Positions 35,801-44,406 of a DNA stretch of 64,000 bases are shown piece by piece. The notes beneath the pieces were generated by a model. That model searched no databases and was not told where the DNA came from. It saw only the letters and a program-made list of their open reading frames with translations. The stretch's first letter is position 1, and each line of letters begins with the position of its first letter. This DNA is from CAZDVQ01 sp964508975 (GTDB taxonomy: Bacteria > Bacteroidota > Bacteroidia > Chitinophagales > Saprospiraceae). The position numbers and the translations under genes are program-made. The stretch spans positions 62,001 through 126,000 of the forward strand of contig CAZDVQ010000002.1 in the NCBI GenBank assembly GCA_964508975.1, read 5' to 3'.

Positions 35801-37030
35801 CTACCACGCAAATAGCGGGAAAGCCTGCATATATGCGTTCACTTCAGCCTTGATGGCCTCCAATACCTCGGGGCTATCAGGGTTGGAAAGTGCGCGGTCG
35901 ATCCAGGTAGCTATTTTAGCGCAATCAGCTTCTTTCAAACCACGTGTACTGATGGCCGAGGCACCGATGCGGATTCCAGAAGTTACCCAAGGCTTTTCGG
36001 TATCGTTAGGGATAGTACTTTTCGACACGGTGATATCCGCCTTGTCGAGGGTGTTGCTAGCCTTGTTGCCCTTGATCCCTTTCTTGCGTAGGTCGAGTAC
36101 AAACAAGTGGTTATCGGTACCACCTGAAACTACATCGTAACCCATTGCGATGAAAGCATTGCTGAGGGCTGCGGCATTGGCTTTAACCTGTTTCATGTAG
36201 GTTTTAAACTCGGGCTGCAAGCACTCGTAGAACGATACCGCTTTTGCCGCGATGATATGCTCCAATGGGCCACCTTGTAGGCCTGGGAAAATCATTTTAT
36301 CAATCTTGGCGCCTATTTCCAGATCGTTCGACATGATGATGCCGGAACGTGGGCCACGGAGTGTTTTATGCGTGGTGCTGGTAACCACGTGCGCATGTGG
36401 CACAGGCGAAGGGTGCTCGCCAGCCGCAACCAAGCCCGCGATGTGGGCTATATCGGCCATCAGGTATGCCCCCACCTCATCGGCGATGGCCCTGAATTTT
36501 TCAAAATCAATGGTACGGCTATATGCACTTGCCCCAGCGATAATCATTTTAGGCTTGTGCTCCAAGGCCAAGTTGCGGATAAGCTCGTAATCTAAAAGAC
36601 CCGTTACACCATCAATCGGGTAAGCAACAATCTTGTAATCAATACCAGAAAAGTTTACTGGAGAGCCATGCGTGAGGTGACCGCCCATGTCCAACGACAT
36701 ACCCATCACGGTATCGCCTTTTTGCAACAAAGCATAATAAACCGCGATGTTGGCACTAGACCCCGAGTGTGGTTGTACGTTTACCCAAGCCGCACCAAAT
36801 AGTTCTTTGGCACGGTCAATGGCCAGTTGTTCCACTTGGTCAACCACCTCGCAACCACCGTAGTAGCGCTTGCCGGGATAACCCTCGGCGTACTTGTTGG
36901 TTAAACAGCTACCGGCGGCGGCCATCACCTGTTCGGATACAAAATTCTCGGAAGCGATGAGTTCTACACCACGGAACTGGCGGTTATACTCTTCGGCAAT
37001 CAGGTGCTGGATAGCGCTATCTTGTTTCAT
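35801..37030 (-). CDS. glyA: Serine hydroxymethyltransferase
   Basis: A 409-residue PLP enzyme of slightly short but normal length. The family motifs are YAEGYPGKRYYGGCE near residue 50, HLTHGSPVNFSG, and the PLP lysine in VVTSTTHKTLRGPRSG. It converts serine and tetrahydrofolate to glycine and methylene-tetrahydrofolate in the cytosol, the main source of one-carbon units. It appears to be transcribed alone. Confidence 0.97.
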   Translation of the reverse strand: MKQDSAIQHLIAEEYNRQFRGVELIASENFVSEQVMAAAGSCLTNKYAEGYPGKRYYGGCEVVDQVEQLAIDRAKELFGAAWVNVQPHSGSSANIAVYYALLQKGDTVMGMSLDMGGHLTHGSPVNFSGIDYKIVAYPIDGVTGLLDYELIRNLALEHKPKMIIAGASAYSRTIDFEKFRAIADEVGAYLMADIAHIAGLVAAGEHPSPVPHAHVVTSTTHKTLRGPRSGIIMSNDLEIGAKIDKMIFPGLQGGPLEHIIAAKAVSFYECLQPEFKTYMKQVKANAAALSNAFIAMGYDVVSGGTDNHLFVLDLRKKGIKGNKASNTLDKADITVSKSTIPNDTEKPWVTSGIRIGASAISTRGLKEADCAKIATWIDRALSNPDSPEVLEAIKAEVNAYMQAFPLFAW

Positions 37031-37072
37031 GTTGCAAGGTTTAGATTTGTGGCCGCAAAGATAAAGTATTTT

Positions 37073-37117
37073 AGAGTATGTTTGGACTTTAGCTTCCGGC
37101 GAAAAACAGCTCTTTTA
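37073..37117. repeat. Truncated end of the AT-rich inverted-repeat element (family C, partial copy)
   Basis: AGAGTATGTTTGGACTTTAG, then CTTCCGGCGAAAAACA, then GCTCTTT matches the end of copy 1 (read inverted) for about 45 bases, then stops 13 bases before the recJ stop codon. The other end is absent. Confidence 0.65.
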
Positions 37118-37129
37118 GGATTAATCTCC

Positions 37130-38836
37130 CTACTCCGCTTCGCTTGCCCGAATATCCTTCACCTCGAAATGTAGTCGGCCAGAAGGTAGTTGTTCCAGCA
37201 CGTAGCAGAGGTCAATCCGCTGGGTTTCTTCCATCATATCTTGGAGGTGGCCCAGGCCAAAACCCGTGCAAGTTATCGATTTACCGTCAGAGCCCTGTAC
37301 CGAGAAAAACAGGTGCTTGTGGTCGCGACTCAAGGTAACTCTCTGGCTGAGCTGCAAATTCCTACTCAAGAAAACAGGCCGCATATTGCCTGGGCCATAA
37401 GGGGCCAAGCGGGTCAAGCTGTGTAAAAAGCCTGGGGTAATATCTTTTAGGCTAATTTCTGCGTCGATGCCAATCTCGGGGCTAAAATCATAGTCGCCCT
37501 GCAACTTGGCCACCGTGGCCTCGAACATCTCGCAAAATTGGGGTAAATCGTGTTGATAAATCGAGAGGCCCGCCGCGTGCACATGCCCGCCAAAACGCAG
37601 GAGTAACTCGCTGCAATGGCTGAGGGCTTCGTACAGGTCAAGCCCTTTGATAGAACGTGCCGAGCCGCTGTACTCGTAGTTTTGACCCGATAGTACAATG
37701 GTGGGCCGACCCAGCGCATCAGATAACCTGGCTGCCACGATGCCCAGTACACCTTTATGCCATTTCATATTAGAAACAACTAGGCTTGAGCGGGTCTCGA
37801 ACTCAGGGTCTTGTTTGAGTTGTTCCAAGGCTTCGTGGAACACCTCCCGCTCGGTTTCTTTCCGGATGCGGTTGAGCGATTTTATCTCGGTCATCAAGGC
37901 GTTAATGGCCTTGTAATCGCGAGCCAGGAGCAGGCTTACCGAGGTGCGGGCGTGTCCCATCCGGCCAGCTGCGTTGATCAGCGGACCAATACCGAACACG
38001 ATATCCGACACGCTGAAGGGCGCTTTTTTACCCGAGGCTTTAATTAAGGCCAACAAACCTGGCCGAGGTTGGCGCTCGAGGCGTTGCAGACCAAAATGCA
38101 GCAGCACGCGATTTTCGCCACGCACATCCACAATATCGCAGGCGGTGCTCACGGCTACTAAATCGAGTAATTCTTGCACCTTTTGTGGTGCTATTGCTAA
38201 GCGTTGGGCCATGGCCTGCGCCAACTTAAATGCCAAGCCACAACCACTCAAATTTTTGGAGGGGTAGCTACAATCTACTTGCAGCGGGTTTACAATAGCC
38301 GAGGCAGGCGGCAGGGTATCGCTAGGCACGTGGTGGTCAAGTACAATGACCTCAATATCAAGGGCACGGGCAGCGGTAATGGGTTCAATACCGGTGATGC
38401 CGCAGTCGAGCGTAACCAAGAGTTTAGCCCCAAGACTTTGGGCATGTTCAACGGCATCTAGCGAGAGGCCGTAGCCCTCGCCGTAGCGATCGGGCAGGTA
38501 ATAGTGTACCTTTTCGTACCCGCAGTACAGTCGGATAAAATCATACATCAAGGCGGTGGCGGTGGTCCCGTCCACATCGTAATCGCCGAAGAGGAGGATG
38601 TGTTGGCCATCAGTCATGGCCTGGTGCAAGAGCGCAACAGCCTTGTCCATATCTTTCAGGCCGAACGGATCGGGTATTTGTGCCCAGCTCGGATTAAAGA
38701 ACTGCTTGGCTTGCTCGGCGTTTTCAATGCCGCGTTCGGCCAGGATGGTGGCCCAGAAAGCACTCACGCCCAGGGCCTCCTGCCATATCAGCAGTTGCTC
38801 GGGATCGGGTGATTTATGTAGCCATCTAGGGGTCAT
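37130..38836 (-). CDS. recJ: Single-stranded-DNA exonuclease RecJ
   Basis: A 568-residue protein starting MTPRWLHKSPDPEQ (ATG at 38836; the frame also runs back to a TTG at 38857). DHH-family motifs are present: FGDYDVDGTTATAL (motif I, about 70-83), LVTLDCGITG, VLDHHVPS, then NPLQ, and the DHHA1 motif SGSARS in the second half. RecJ degrades single-stranded DNA 5' to 3' in recombination and mismatch repair. Length is standard. Confidence 0.95.
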   Translation of the reverse strand: MTPRWLHKSPDPEQLLIWQEALGVSAFWATILAERGIENAEQAKQFFNPSWAQIPDPFGLKDMDKAVALLHQAMTDGQHILLFGDYDVDGTTATALMYDFIRLYCGYEKVHYYLPDRYGEGYGLSLDAVEHAQSLGAKLLVTLDCGITGIEPITAARALDIEVIVLDHHVPSDTLPPASAIVNPLQVDCSYPSKNLSGCGLAFKLAQAMAQRLAIAPQKVQELLDLVAVSTACDIVDVRGENRVLLHFGLQRLERQPRPGLLALIKASGKKAPFSVSDIVFGIGPLINAAGRMGHARTSVSLLLARDYKAINALMTEIKSLNRIRKETEREVFHEALEQLKQDPEFETRSSLVVSNMKWHKGVLGIVAARLSDALGRPTIVLSGQNYEYSGSARSIKGLDLYEALSHCSELLLRFGGHVHAAGLSIYQHDLPQFCEMFEATVAKLQGDYDFSPEIGIDAEISLKDITPGFLHSLTRLAPYGPGNMRPVFLSRNLQLSQRVTLSRDHKHLFFSVQGSDGKSITCTGFGLGHLQDMMEETQRIDLCYVLEQLPSGRLHFEVKDIRASEAE

Positions 38837-38945
38837 GGTAGCGTTGTTCTGCTGCAAAAGTACAACAGCCAGCGCGAAGCCCTGCTATATGGACGGTTAT
38901 ACTTTATTCCAGTAGGTTATAATTTATTACACATGTGTCCTATTT

Positions 38946-39057
38946 GCGCTAGTGATGCGGAGGCGTGGCGCAACGCGCCAGACCGCGCAGCGGGCCGAGC
39001 GACAGCGAGCGCCGAAGCGTAACGGCGGCCGCGTCAGCGGGCGCAGCGCCCAAAAAA
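38946..39057 (-). repeat. GC-rich modular intergenic repeat, subfamily A (copy A5)
   Basis: Inverted: GCGCTAGTGATGCGGAGGCG at the left, hairpin TGGCGC-AAC-GCGCCA, hairpin CCGC-GCA-GCGG, GGGCCGAGCGACAGCGAGCG, and GGGCGCAGCGCCCAAAAAAT at the right, nine bases from the smpB stop codon. Its right end is shared with subfamily B. Confidence 0.82.
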
Positions 39058-39066
39058 TAAAAAAAA

Positions 39067-39534
39067 TTACCCCATCTTCTTCTTCATGCGGTCGAGTTCG
39101 CGTTTACCATCGCGATCCTTGATGCTGTTGCGTTTGTCGAAGTATTTTTTACCCTGCGCAAAAGCAATTTCAAGCTTGATAAAGCCCGTGTCGGACTCGT
39201 GGAGTTGCACCGGCACAATAGAAAAACCCTTCTCTTTGGCCTTGGCTTGCAGGCGTTTCAGCTCAACTTTATTGAGCAAGAGCTTGCGCACCCGCTTGGG
39301 CTCGTGGTTGTTGTAGGTGCCCTGTTTATACTCGGAAATATGCATGCCCTTGATATAGAGCTCGTCGCGGAAAAAGTAGCAAAACGAGTCGGAAATATTA
39401 GCCCGGCCCTCGCGAATAGCCTTAACCTCGGTACCGCTCAAAATAATGCCGGCCGTGTAGTTCTGCAGCAACTTGTACTCGAACGAGGCACGACGGTTAA
39501 GGATACTAACTGCTTTATGTTTGGTGCTAGCCAT
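39067..39534 (-). CDS. smpB: SsrA-binding protein SmpB
   Basis: A 155-residue basic protein with family motifs at the start (LNRRASFEYKLLQNYTAGII, then LSGTEVKAIREGRANISDSF) and the C-terminal tail KKYDKR-type sequence (KKYFDKRNSIKDRDGKRELD). It delivers tmRNA to stalled ribosomes. No ssrA gene is visible in this window. Confidence 0.96.
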   Translation of the reverse strand: MASTKHKAVSILNRRASFEYKLLQNYTAGIILSGTEVKAIREGRANISDSFCYFFRDELYIKGMHISEYKQGTYNNHEPKRVRKLLLNKVELKRLQAKAKEKGFSIVPVQLHESDTGFIKLEIAFAQGKKYFDKRNSIKDRDGKRELDRMKKKMG

Positions 39535-39581
39535 TTTATGTAGAAATTTTGCCCTTGGGCATTTGGGGAGATTAAAGTTTG

Positions 39582-39735
39582 TTTTTTGGGCGTGCCCGCT
39601 GCTAACGCGGTGGTCGCCACCCTACGCGCTCGCTGTTCGTGCAGTCGCTACGCTCCTTTACGGAGCCCTTCGGGGTTCGCTCGGTGCCTTTGGCACCAGC
39701 CGCTACGCGGCTGCGCTCCGGTCGGCTCACGCAAA
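39582..39735 (+). repeat. GC-rich modular intergenic repeat, subfamily B (copy B4)
   Basis: Begins TTTTTTGGGCGTGCCC, contains CCC-TTC-GGG, GGGGTTCGCTCGGTGCC, GGTGCC-TTT-GGCACC and CAGCCGC-TAC-GCGGCTG, and ends CGGTCGGCTCACGC. It lies between smpB and the ABC ATPase gene. Confidence 0.82.
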
Positions 39736-39791
39736 TCTAGACGCTGCCGCATTCGCACTATACCCAATGAAAAAAGGGCATAAAAAGTTCC

Positions 39792-40424
39792 TTAGCGCTT
39801 CGTTTTCCAGTCGAACATATCGAGCATGGCATCGCAGCTGCGGTAATCTTCCGGCACGTTAGAGGCCACGATGAGCATCCGCGACTTGGGCATGTGTTGT
39901 TCAATAAGCTGGTGGTACCAATCGGCAGCGCTGGCATCGAGGGTCACGGTTGGCTCGTCGAGCAACACCAGCGGTGTATCCGACAAGATGGCGAGGCCCA
40001 ACTTAACGCGTTGGCGCATACCCGAGGAAAAAAAGCGGAGTTCCTTACTAGCCGCCGACTTTGGCAAGGCGAGGATATCTTTAAAACGCTCGGCATCAAA
40101 CCCTGCTAACAAGGGCTTGAACTGCTGGTGAAACGCGATGGTTTCATCGAGGTTGAGCTCCTCGATCAACTCGGTGTACGGCGAGGCTAAACCCACCAGT
40201 TGATACACCTGCTCGGGTTTAATCTCGCGGCCTTCGTGCTGGAACGAAATGGTACCGCTGCTCGGCGACAAAAAGCCTGAGAGCACTTGCATGAGTGTGC
40301 TTTTGCCCGAGCCGTTAGGGCCTTTAATCGCGTAATGCTTGCCCGGTTCAAACAGGTAAGTCATGGAGCGGAAAACCCACTCGTGCATGTATTTTTTGCC
40401 GGTATCTTGTAGGGTGATTTGCAT
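39792..40424 (-). CDS. ABC transporter ATP-binding protein
   Basis: A 210-residue ATPase starting MQITLQDTGKKY (ATG at 40424; the frame continues six codons upstream). Walker A is GPNGSGKST (about 37-45), the signature is FSSGMRQRVKLGLA, and Walker B is LVLLDEPT. It is small and lacks a membrane domain. No permease gene adjoins it. It resembles the CcmA-like group of ATPases that energise two-gene exporters, but the partner must be encoded elsewhere. It is divergent from priA. Confidence 0.9.
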   Translation of the reverse strand: MQITLQDTGKKYMHEWVFRSMTYLFEPGKHYAIKGPNGSGKSTLMQVLSGFLSPSSGTISFQHEGREIKPEQVYQLVGLASPYTELIEELNLDETIAFHQQFKPLLAGFDAERFKDILALPKSAASKELRFFSSGMRQRVKLGLAILSDTPLVLLDEPTVTLDASAADWYHQLIEQHMPKSRMLIVASNVPEDYRSCDAMLDMFDWKTKR

Positions 40425-40476
40425 GATGGCACAAATATACAAACTTATTTTGGGCCAATAGCTGCCTTGTAATGCC

Positions 40477-40484
40477 TACCTTTG
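40477..40484 (+). promoter_or_regulatory. -7 promoter element of priA
   Basis: TACCTTTG, an exact TAnnTTTG match, ends 9 bases before the priA ATG (40494). The transcript would have a leader of only a few bases. Confidence 0.6.
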
Positions 40485-40493
40485 CACCAGCGT

Positions 40494-42947
40494 ATGAATT
40501 ATAGTTACTGCGACATCATCCTGCCCCTCTTCCTTAAAAATACCTACACCTTTGAAATACCAGAGGCGTTGGCCGGGCAGGTATTGCCCGGTATGCGGGT
40601 TGAAGTACAGTTTGGCCCACGCCGCCACTACGCCGCCATCGTCATGGCTGTGCACAACAACGCTCCCAGCGTGTATAAAACCAAACCCATCCTCGACCTG
40701 CTGGATACCCAGCCCATCGTGGATGAACGCCAACTGAAACTCTGGCGCTGGATTGCCGAGTACTACTGCTGCACCCTAGGCGAGGTGATGATTGCCGCCG
40801 TGCCCGCCGGGTTGAAACTATCGAGCGAAACCAAGGTCCAGCTAAACCCCGACATGGGTTTCGACGATAAAAACCTGAGCCAAGCAGAATACCTCGTGGT
40901 CGAAACCCTCCTCAACCGCCACGAGCTCAGCGCCGAGGAAGTACGTAAACTGCTCAACCATAAATCGGTGATGCCCTTGCTCAAGCGCATGCTCGACAAG
41001 CAGTACATCCTCCTGGGCGAAAGCCTGCAACGCCGCTACAAGGAAAAATCAATCCCTTTTGTCCGATTTGCCGAACCCTACCGCAGCGAGCCCAGCAGCA
41101 TACAACAAGCCTTCGACCTGATTAAAGGCAATGCCACCCGCCAGGTCGAAGCGCTGATGGCCCTCATTCAACTGAACCGTGACAACAGCAATATATCGGT
41201 AAAACAGCTCTGCGAGAAAGCCAATATCACCAGCGACATCGTCAAGAAACTAGCAGACAAAGGCATCGTCGAGATTTACGACCAGCAGGTATCGCGCCTG
41301 GCCCGCTACGGCAACGATAGCGAGGCCGCACCTGAGCTTACACCCCAGCAGGCAGATGCTTTAGCGCTCATCAGACAATCCTTTGAACAACTGCCCGTGA
41401 GTTTGCTGCACGGCGTTACCGGTAGCGGTAAAACCCAGTTGTATATCGAGCTGATTCGCGATACTATAGCCAAAGGCGAGCAGGTGCTGTACCTCCTGCC
41501 GGAGATTGCCCTGACCGCCCAAATTGTACAACGCCTTAAACGCCACTTTGGCGAAGATATCGTGCTGTACCATTCGCGTTTCAACGAAAACGAACGCGTG
41601 GAAGTTTGGCAATCGGTGATGCAGGGCAAGGGCTTGGTACTCGGTGCCCGTTCGGCAGTGTACATGCCTTTCAAAAAATTGGGGCTCATCATTGTCGACG
41701 AAGAACACGACAGTTCTTTCAAGCAACAAGAGCCCGCTCCCCGCTACAACGGCCGCGACACCGCCATATACCTAGCCAGTCTACACGGGGCTAAGGTATT
41801 GCTGGGCACGGCTACCCCATCAATTGAAACTTGGCAAAATGCTCAATCCGGCAAGTACGGGCTAGTAACCCTACCCGAGCGTTTTGGCGATGCCGGCATG
41901 CCCGAAATTCACATCGCCGATGTGAAAGACGCCATGAAGCGCAAGCAGATGAAGGCCAACTTCACCCCAATGCTGCTGGAGGCCATACAGCAAGCCCTCG
42001 ACCAGAAACAACAGGTCATCCTGTTCCAGAACCGCCGGGGTTATGCCCCCATGTACTGCTGTACTACTTGTGGTTGGATTGCCTCCTGCAAAAGCTGCGA
42101 TGTGAGTCTCACCTACCACAAGTTTAAAAATCACCTGAGCTGCCATTATTGTGGCCACGAGGAAAAAGTACCCACAAGCTGCCCGGCATGTGGCATGCAC
42201 GAGCTCAAAGTCATCGGTTTTGGCACCGAGAAAATAGAAGACGACATCCAGATTTACTTCCCGCAGGCCAAGGTTGGCCGCATGGACCTCGATACCGTGC
42301 GTGGCAAACATGCCTACGACCGCATCATCCAGGATTTTGAAGAGCACCGCATCGACATCCTCGTGGGCACGCAGATGGTCACCAAGGGCCTCGATTTTGG
42401 CAAAGTGGCCCTCGTTGGCGTGTTGAGTGCCGACCAGCTACTGTTTTACCCCGATTTCAGGGCCAGCGAACGGGCCTTCCAGATGCTTACCCAAGTGGCG
42501 GGCCGTGCAGGCCGCCGCGACACCACCGGCAAGGTGATTATCCAGGCTATGCGCCTCGACCACCCGGTGCTAGAGGAAGTAAGGCAACAACAATTCATGG
42601 CATTCATCAACCGCGAGATGCATGAACGCCAAGATTTTATATACCCGCCCTACTGCCGGCTCATGCGCATCCGCTTTTTGCACCGCGACAAGAGCCTGGT
42701 AGACAAGGCTGCTAGCGCCGTGGCCGATTACCTCCGCAACAAGCTGGCCGACCGTGTGCTCGGTCCAACCGAGCCTGGCATAGGCCGTATCAAGGACCAA
42801 TATATGGTAGATATCCTGCTCAAACTAGAGCGCGATAAACAAATCCTGGCACAGGCCCGGCAGTATATCAACAAGGCCGTCAATACGCTTAATAGTACCG
42901 AGGGCTACAAATCGGTGCGCTGCGACATCGACGTTGACCCCTACTAA
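40494..42947 (+). CDS. priA: Primosomal replication protein N' (PriA helicase)
   Basis: A 817-residue superfamily 2 helicase. The N-terminal DNA-binding domain covers about 1-100. Helicase motifs are Walker A HGVTGSGKTQ (about 305), DEEHD (motif II), LGTATPS (motif III) and QVAGRAGRR (motif VI). The zinc-binding cysteines lie between about 515 and 560 (CCTTCGWIASCKSCD, then CHYCGHEE, then CPACG). It restarts stalled replication forks. The ATG at 40494 is preferred over the TTG at 40482, which lies inside the promoter element. Confidence 0.96.
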   Translation: MNYSYCDIILPLFLKNTYTFEIPEALAGQVLPGMRVEVQFGPRRHYAAIVMAVHNNAPSVYKTKPILDLLDTQPIVDERQLKLWRWIAEYYCCTLGEVMIAAVPAGLKLSSETKVQLNPDMGFDDKNLSQAEYLVVETLLNRHELSAEEVRKLLNHKSVMPLLKRMLDKQYILLGESLQRRYKEKSIPFVRFAEPYRSEPSSIQQAFDLIKGNATRQVEALMALIQLNRDNSNISVKQLCEKANITSDIVKKLADKGIVEIYDQQVSRLARYGNDSEAAPELTPQQADALALIRQSFEQLPVSLLHGVTGSGKTQLYIELIRDTIAKGEQVLYLLPEIALTAQIVQRLKRHFGEDIVLYHSRFNENERVEVWQSVMQGKGLVLGARSAVYMPFKKLGLIIVDEEHDSSFKQQEPAPRYNGRDTAIYLASLHGAKVLLGTATPSIETWQNAQSGKYGLVTLPERFGDAGMPEIHIADVKDAMKRKQMKANFTPMLLEAIQQALDQKQQVILFQNRRGYAPMYCCTTCGWIASCKSCDVSLTYHKFKNHLSCHYCGHEEKVPTSCPACGMHELKVIGFGTEKIEDDIQIYFPQAKVGRMDLDTVRGKHAYDRIIQDFEEHRIDILVGTQMVTKGLDFGKVALVGVLSADQLLFYPDFRASERAFQMLTQVAGRAGRRDTTGKVIIQAMRLDHPVLEEVRQQQFMAFINREMHERQDFIYPPYCRLMRIRFLHRDKSLVDKAASAVADYLRNKLADRVLGPTEPGIGRIKDQYMVDILLKLERDKQILAQARQYINKAVNTLNSTEGYKSVRCDIDVDPY

Positions 42948-42968
42948 AATTCAAGCACAATACAAAAA

Positions 42969-43008
42969 AAACGCATTTGCTTGTACAGCTACTTACAAAT
43001 GCGTTTCT
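42969..43008 (+). terminator. Terminator after priA
   Basis: AACGCATTTG and CAAATGCGTT form a 10-bp stem with a 16-base loop followed by TCTTT. The right arm overlaps the region where the acpP promoter would be expected (TTTCTTTG, 43004-43011). Confidence 0.65.
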
Positions 43009-43041
43009 TTGCACCAAATTTAACCATTAAAAGTCATTTTT

Positions 43042-43278
43042 ATGTCTGATATTAAAGATCGCGTAATTCAAATCATCATTGATAAACTCGGTGTTTCAGG
43101 AGAAGAAGTAACGCCAGAAGCAAGCTTCACCAACGATTTAGGTGCTGATTCACTCGACACCGTTGAGCTCATTATGGAATTCGAAAAAGAATTCAACATT
43201 AGTATTCCAGATGAAGCTGCGGAGCAAATCGCAACTGTTGGGGATGCTATCAAGTATATTGAGCAAAACAGTAAATAA
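43042..43278 (+). CDS. acpP: Acyl carrier protein (first of a tandem pair)
   Basis: A 78-residue acidic four-helix acyl carrier protein. The phosphopantetheine attachment site is S37 in GADSLDTVEL, and helix II is the usual acidic recognition helix (VELIMEFEKEF). It carries growing acyl chains in fatty acid synthesis. A second ACP gene with about 75% identity follows after 65 bases, and fabF and rnc lie further downstream in the order typical of Bacteroidota. Confidence 0.95.
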   Translation: MSDIKDRVIQIIIDKLGVSGEEVTPEASFTNDLGADSLDTVELIMEFEKEFNISIPDEAAEQIATVGDAIKYIEQNSK

Positions 43279-43343
43279 AGCCAGTTGTACGAGCTTGCCA
43301 TGCGAGTTCGTAAGTAGCTTAAATCATCCTAAAATTCATTTTT

Positions 43344-43583
43344 ATGTCTAAAACAGCAGAACGCATAACCAAGATTATCGTTGATAAGCTAGGTGTTTCA
43401 GCGGACGACGTTACCCCAGAAGCAAGCTTCATTAACGATTTGGGTGCTGACTCACTCGACACCGTTGAGCTTATCATGGAATTCGAAAAAGAATTCGAAC
43501 TTTCAATCCCTGACGAAGAAGCTGAAAAAATTGCTACCGTTGGCGATGCGATTAAGTATATGGAGCGCCAGGTAGACAAGTAG
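43344..43583 (+). CDS. acpP: Acyl carrier protein (second of a tandem pair)
   Basis: A 79-residue acyl carrier protein with the same S37 site (GADSLDTVEL) and a nearly identical recognition helix. It differs from its neighbour mainly at the N-terminus (MSKTAERITKII), residues 50-58 and the C-terminus (MERQVDK). The ten bases before each ATG are also similar (TCATTTTT against TTCATTTTT), consistent with a tandem duplication that includes the translation start region. Which copy is the main fatty acid synthesis carrier cannot be told. Confidence 0.93.
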   Translation: MSKTAERITKIIVDKLGVSADDVTPEASFINDLGADSLDTVELIMEFEKEFELSIPDEEAEKIATVGDAIKYMERQVDK

Positions 43584-43610
43584 CGCATAGGCTTGGCTTG
43601 GTTTTTTTCT

Positions 43611-43750
43611 TTTTGGGCGTTCCGGCACGGCTCGGGGCTAAACTTTGTTTGCCCCTCACTGGTGCCGTCGCTGTCCTACGGGGTTCGCTAAACGCTCCGT
43701 GCTACGCACCAGCCGCCTGCGCGGCTGCCCTCCGGCCAGCTAACGCGACA
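43611..43750 (+). repeat. GC-rich modular intergenic repeat, subfamily B (copy B5)
   Basis: Begins TTTTGGGCGTTCCGGCAC, contains a long hairpin around GGGGCTAAACTTTGTTTGCC, then GGGGTTCGCTAAACGCTCCG, hairpin GTGC-TAC-GCAC, CAGCCGCCTGCGCGGCTG, and ends CCGGCCAGCTAACGCGACA. Confidence 0.85.
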
Positions 43751-43776
43751 AGCCTAACCGTCCTTTAAATATCTTT

Positions 43777-43818
43777 ATCCCGAATTTTAGTTACCTACTA
43801 AGATCCGGGATTTTTTTT
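43777..43818 (+). terminator. Terminator after the tandem acyl carrier protein genes
   Basis: ATCCCGAATTTTAGT pairs with ACTAAGATCCGGGAT (two non-Watson-Crick positions) around a 5-base loop, followed by eight T. Copy B5 lies between the gene and this terminator. Confidence 0.8.
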
Positions 43819-43842
43819 GTGGGGACATGACATTTTACTCAG

Positions 43843-43902
43843 CATTATTTGGCCCCGCAGGGGACCTTCGTAACCGCGGGTAAGCGCAGCCCAGGGTTTA
43901 AT
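43843..43902 (-). repeat. GC-rich repeat of a third family (family D, copy 1)
   Basis: Read on the minus strand: AAACCCTGGGCTGCGCTTAC, then CCGCGGTTACGAAGGTCCCC, then TGCGGGGCCAAATAATG. The same order of words, GCTGCGCTTACCC, GGYTAC, then a CCCCT/AGGGG-type hairpin, is seen at 53690-53750. Confidence 0.5.
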
Positions 43903-43940
43903 GCGACAACAAAGTAGCCGTGGTGGCAAGCCATCGGGTC

Positions 43941-44050
43941 TGCGCTAGGTGCCTGGAAGGCCGCGCCGTAGGCGCGGGTGCGTAGCACGGAGCGAAAGCG
44001 AACCCTGGAAGGGACCGGCGACCGCACCAGCGGGCGCAGCGCCCAAAAAA
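43941..44050 (-). repeat. GC-rich modular intergenic repeat, subfamily B (copy B6)
   Basis: Inverted: TGCGCTAGGTGCCTGGAAGG, hairpin CGCGCC-GTA-GGCGCG, hairpin GTGC-GTA-GCAC, ACGGAGCGAAAGCGAACCC, and GGGCGCAGCGCCCAAAAAAT. It is nearly the same as copy B2 apart from the stems, where paired changes are seen. Confidence 0.85.
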
Positions 44051-44133
44051 TTTGAAATTTAGATTTTTTGAAGTTTTGCTGTTTTTCGATTCAGCGTAAT
44101 TCTTAACTCAATCAAGAAACTTAGTTCAATAAC

Positions 44134-44150
44134 CAAAATCCAAACATATA
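44134..44150. repeat. Remnant end of the AT-rich element abutting copy 2
   Basis: CAAAATCCAAACATA matches the right end of the family C element (CCAAAATCCAAACATA) and lies directly before copy 2, as if one element had inserted into or beside another. Confidence 0.4.
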
Positions 44151-44151
44151 G

Positions 44152-44315
44152 AAGCCTATGTTTGGACTTTAGCTTACGGCGAAAAACGGCTCTTTCCCGA
44201 TGATTTTTGCTTTAAAAAATAGTTACATAGCACCACTATGCGCCAATTTTTTAAACCAATCTCATCGAAAAATAGCTCGTTTTTGGCTCGAAACCCAAAA
44301 TCCAAACATAGGCTT
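44152..44315. repeat. AT-rich inverted-repeat element, MITE-like (family C, copy 2)
   Basis: A 164-bp element with perfect 15-bp terminal inverted repeats AAGCCTATGTTTGGA and TCCAAACATAGGCTT. It matches copy 1 (12728-12889, in inverted orientation) along its whole length with scattered differences. The internal arms GATGATTTTTGCTTTAAAAA and TTTTTTAAACCAATCTCATC are inverted to each other. It encodes no protein. Confidence 0.78.
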
Positions 44316-44406
44316 AGTAGAATTTAAATAAAAGTCTAATTTTACCCTCGCTAACCACAGTTTTGAATTGGTGAGCTTATCGAATAACCCGATTAAAAAA
44401 TAATTC

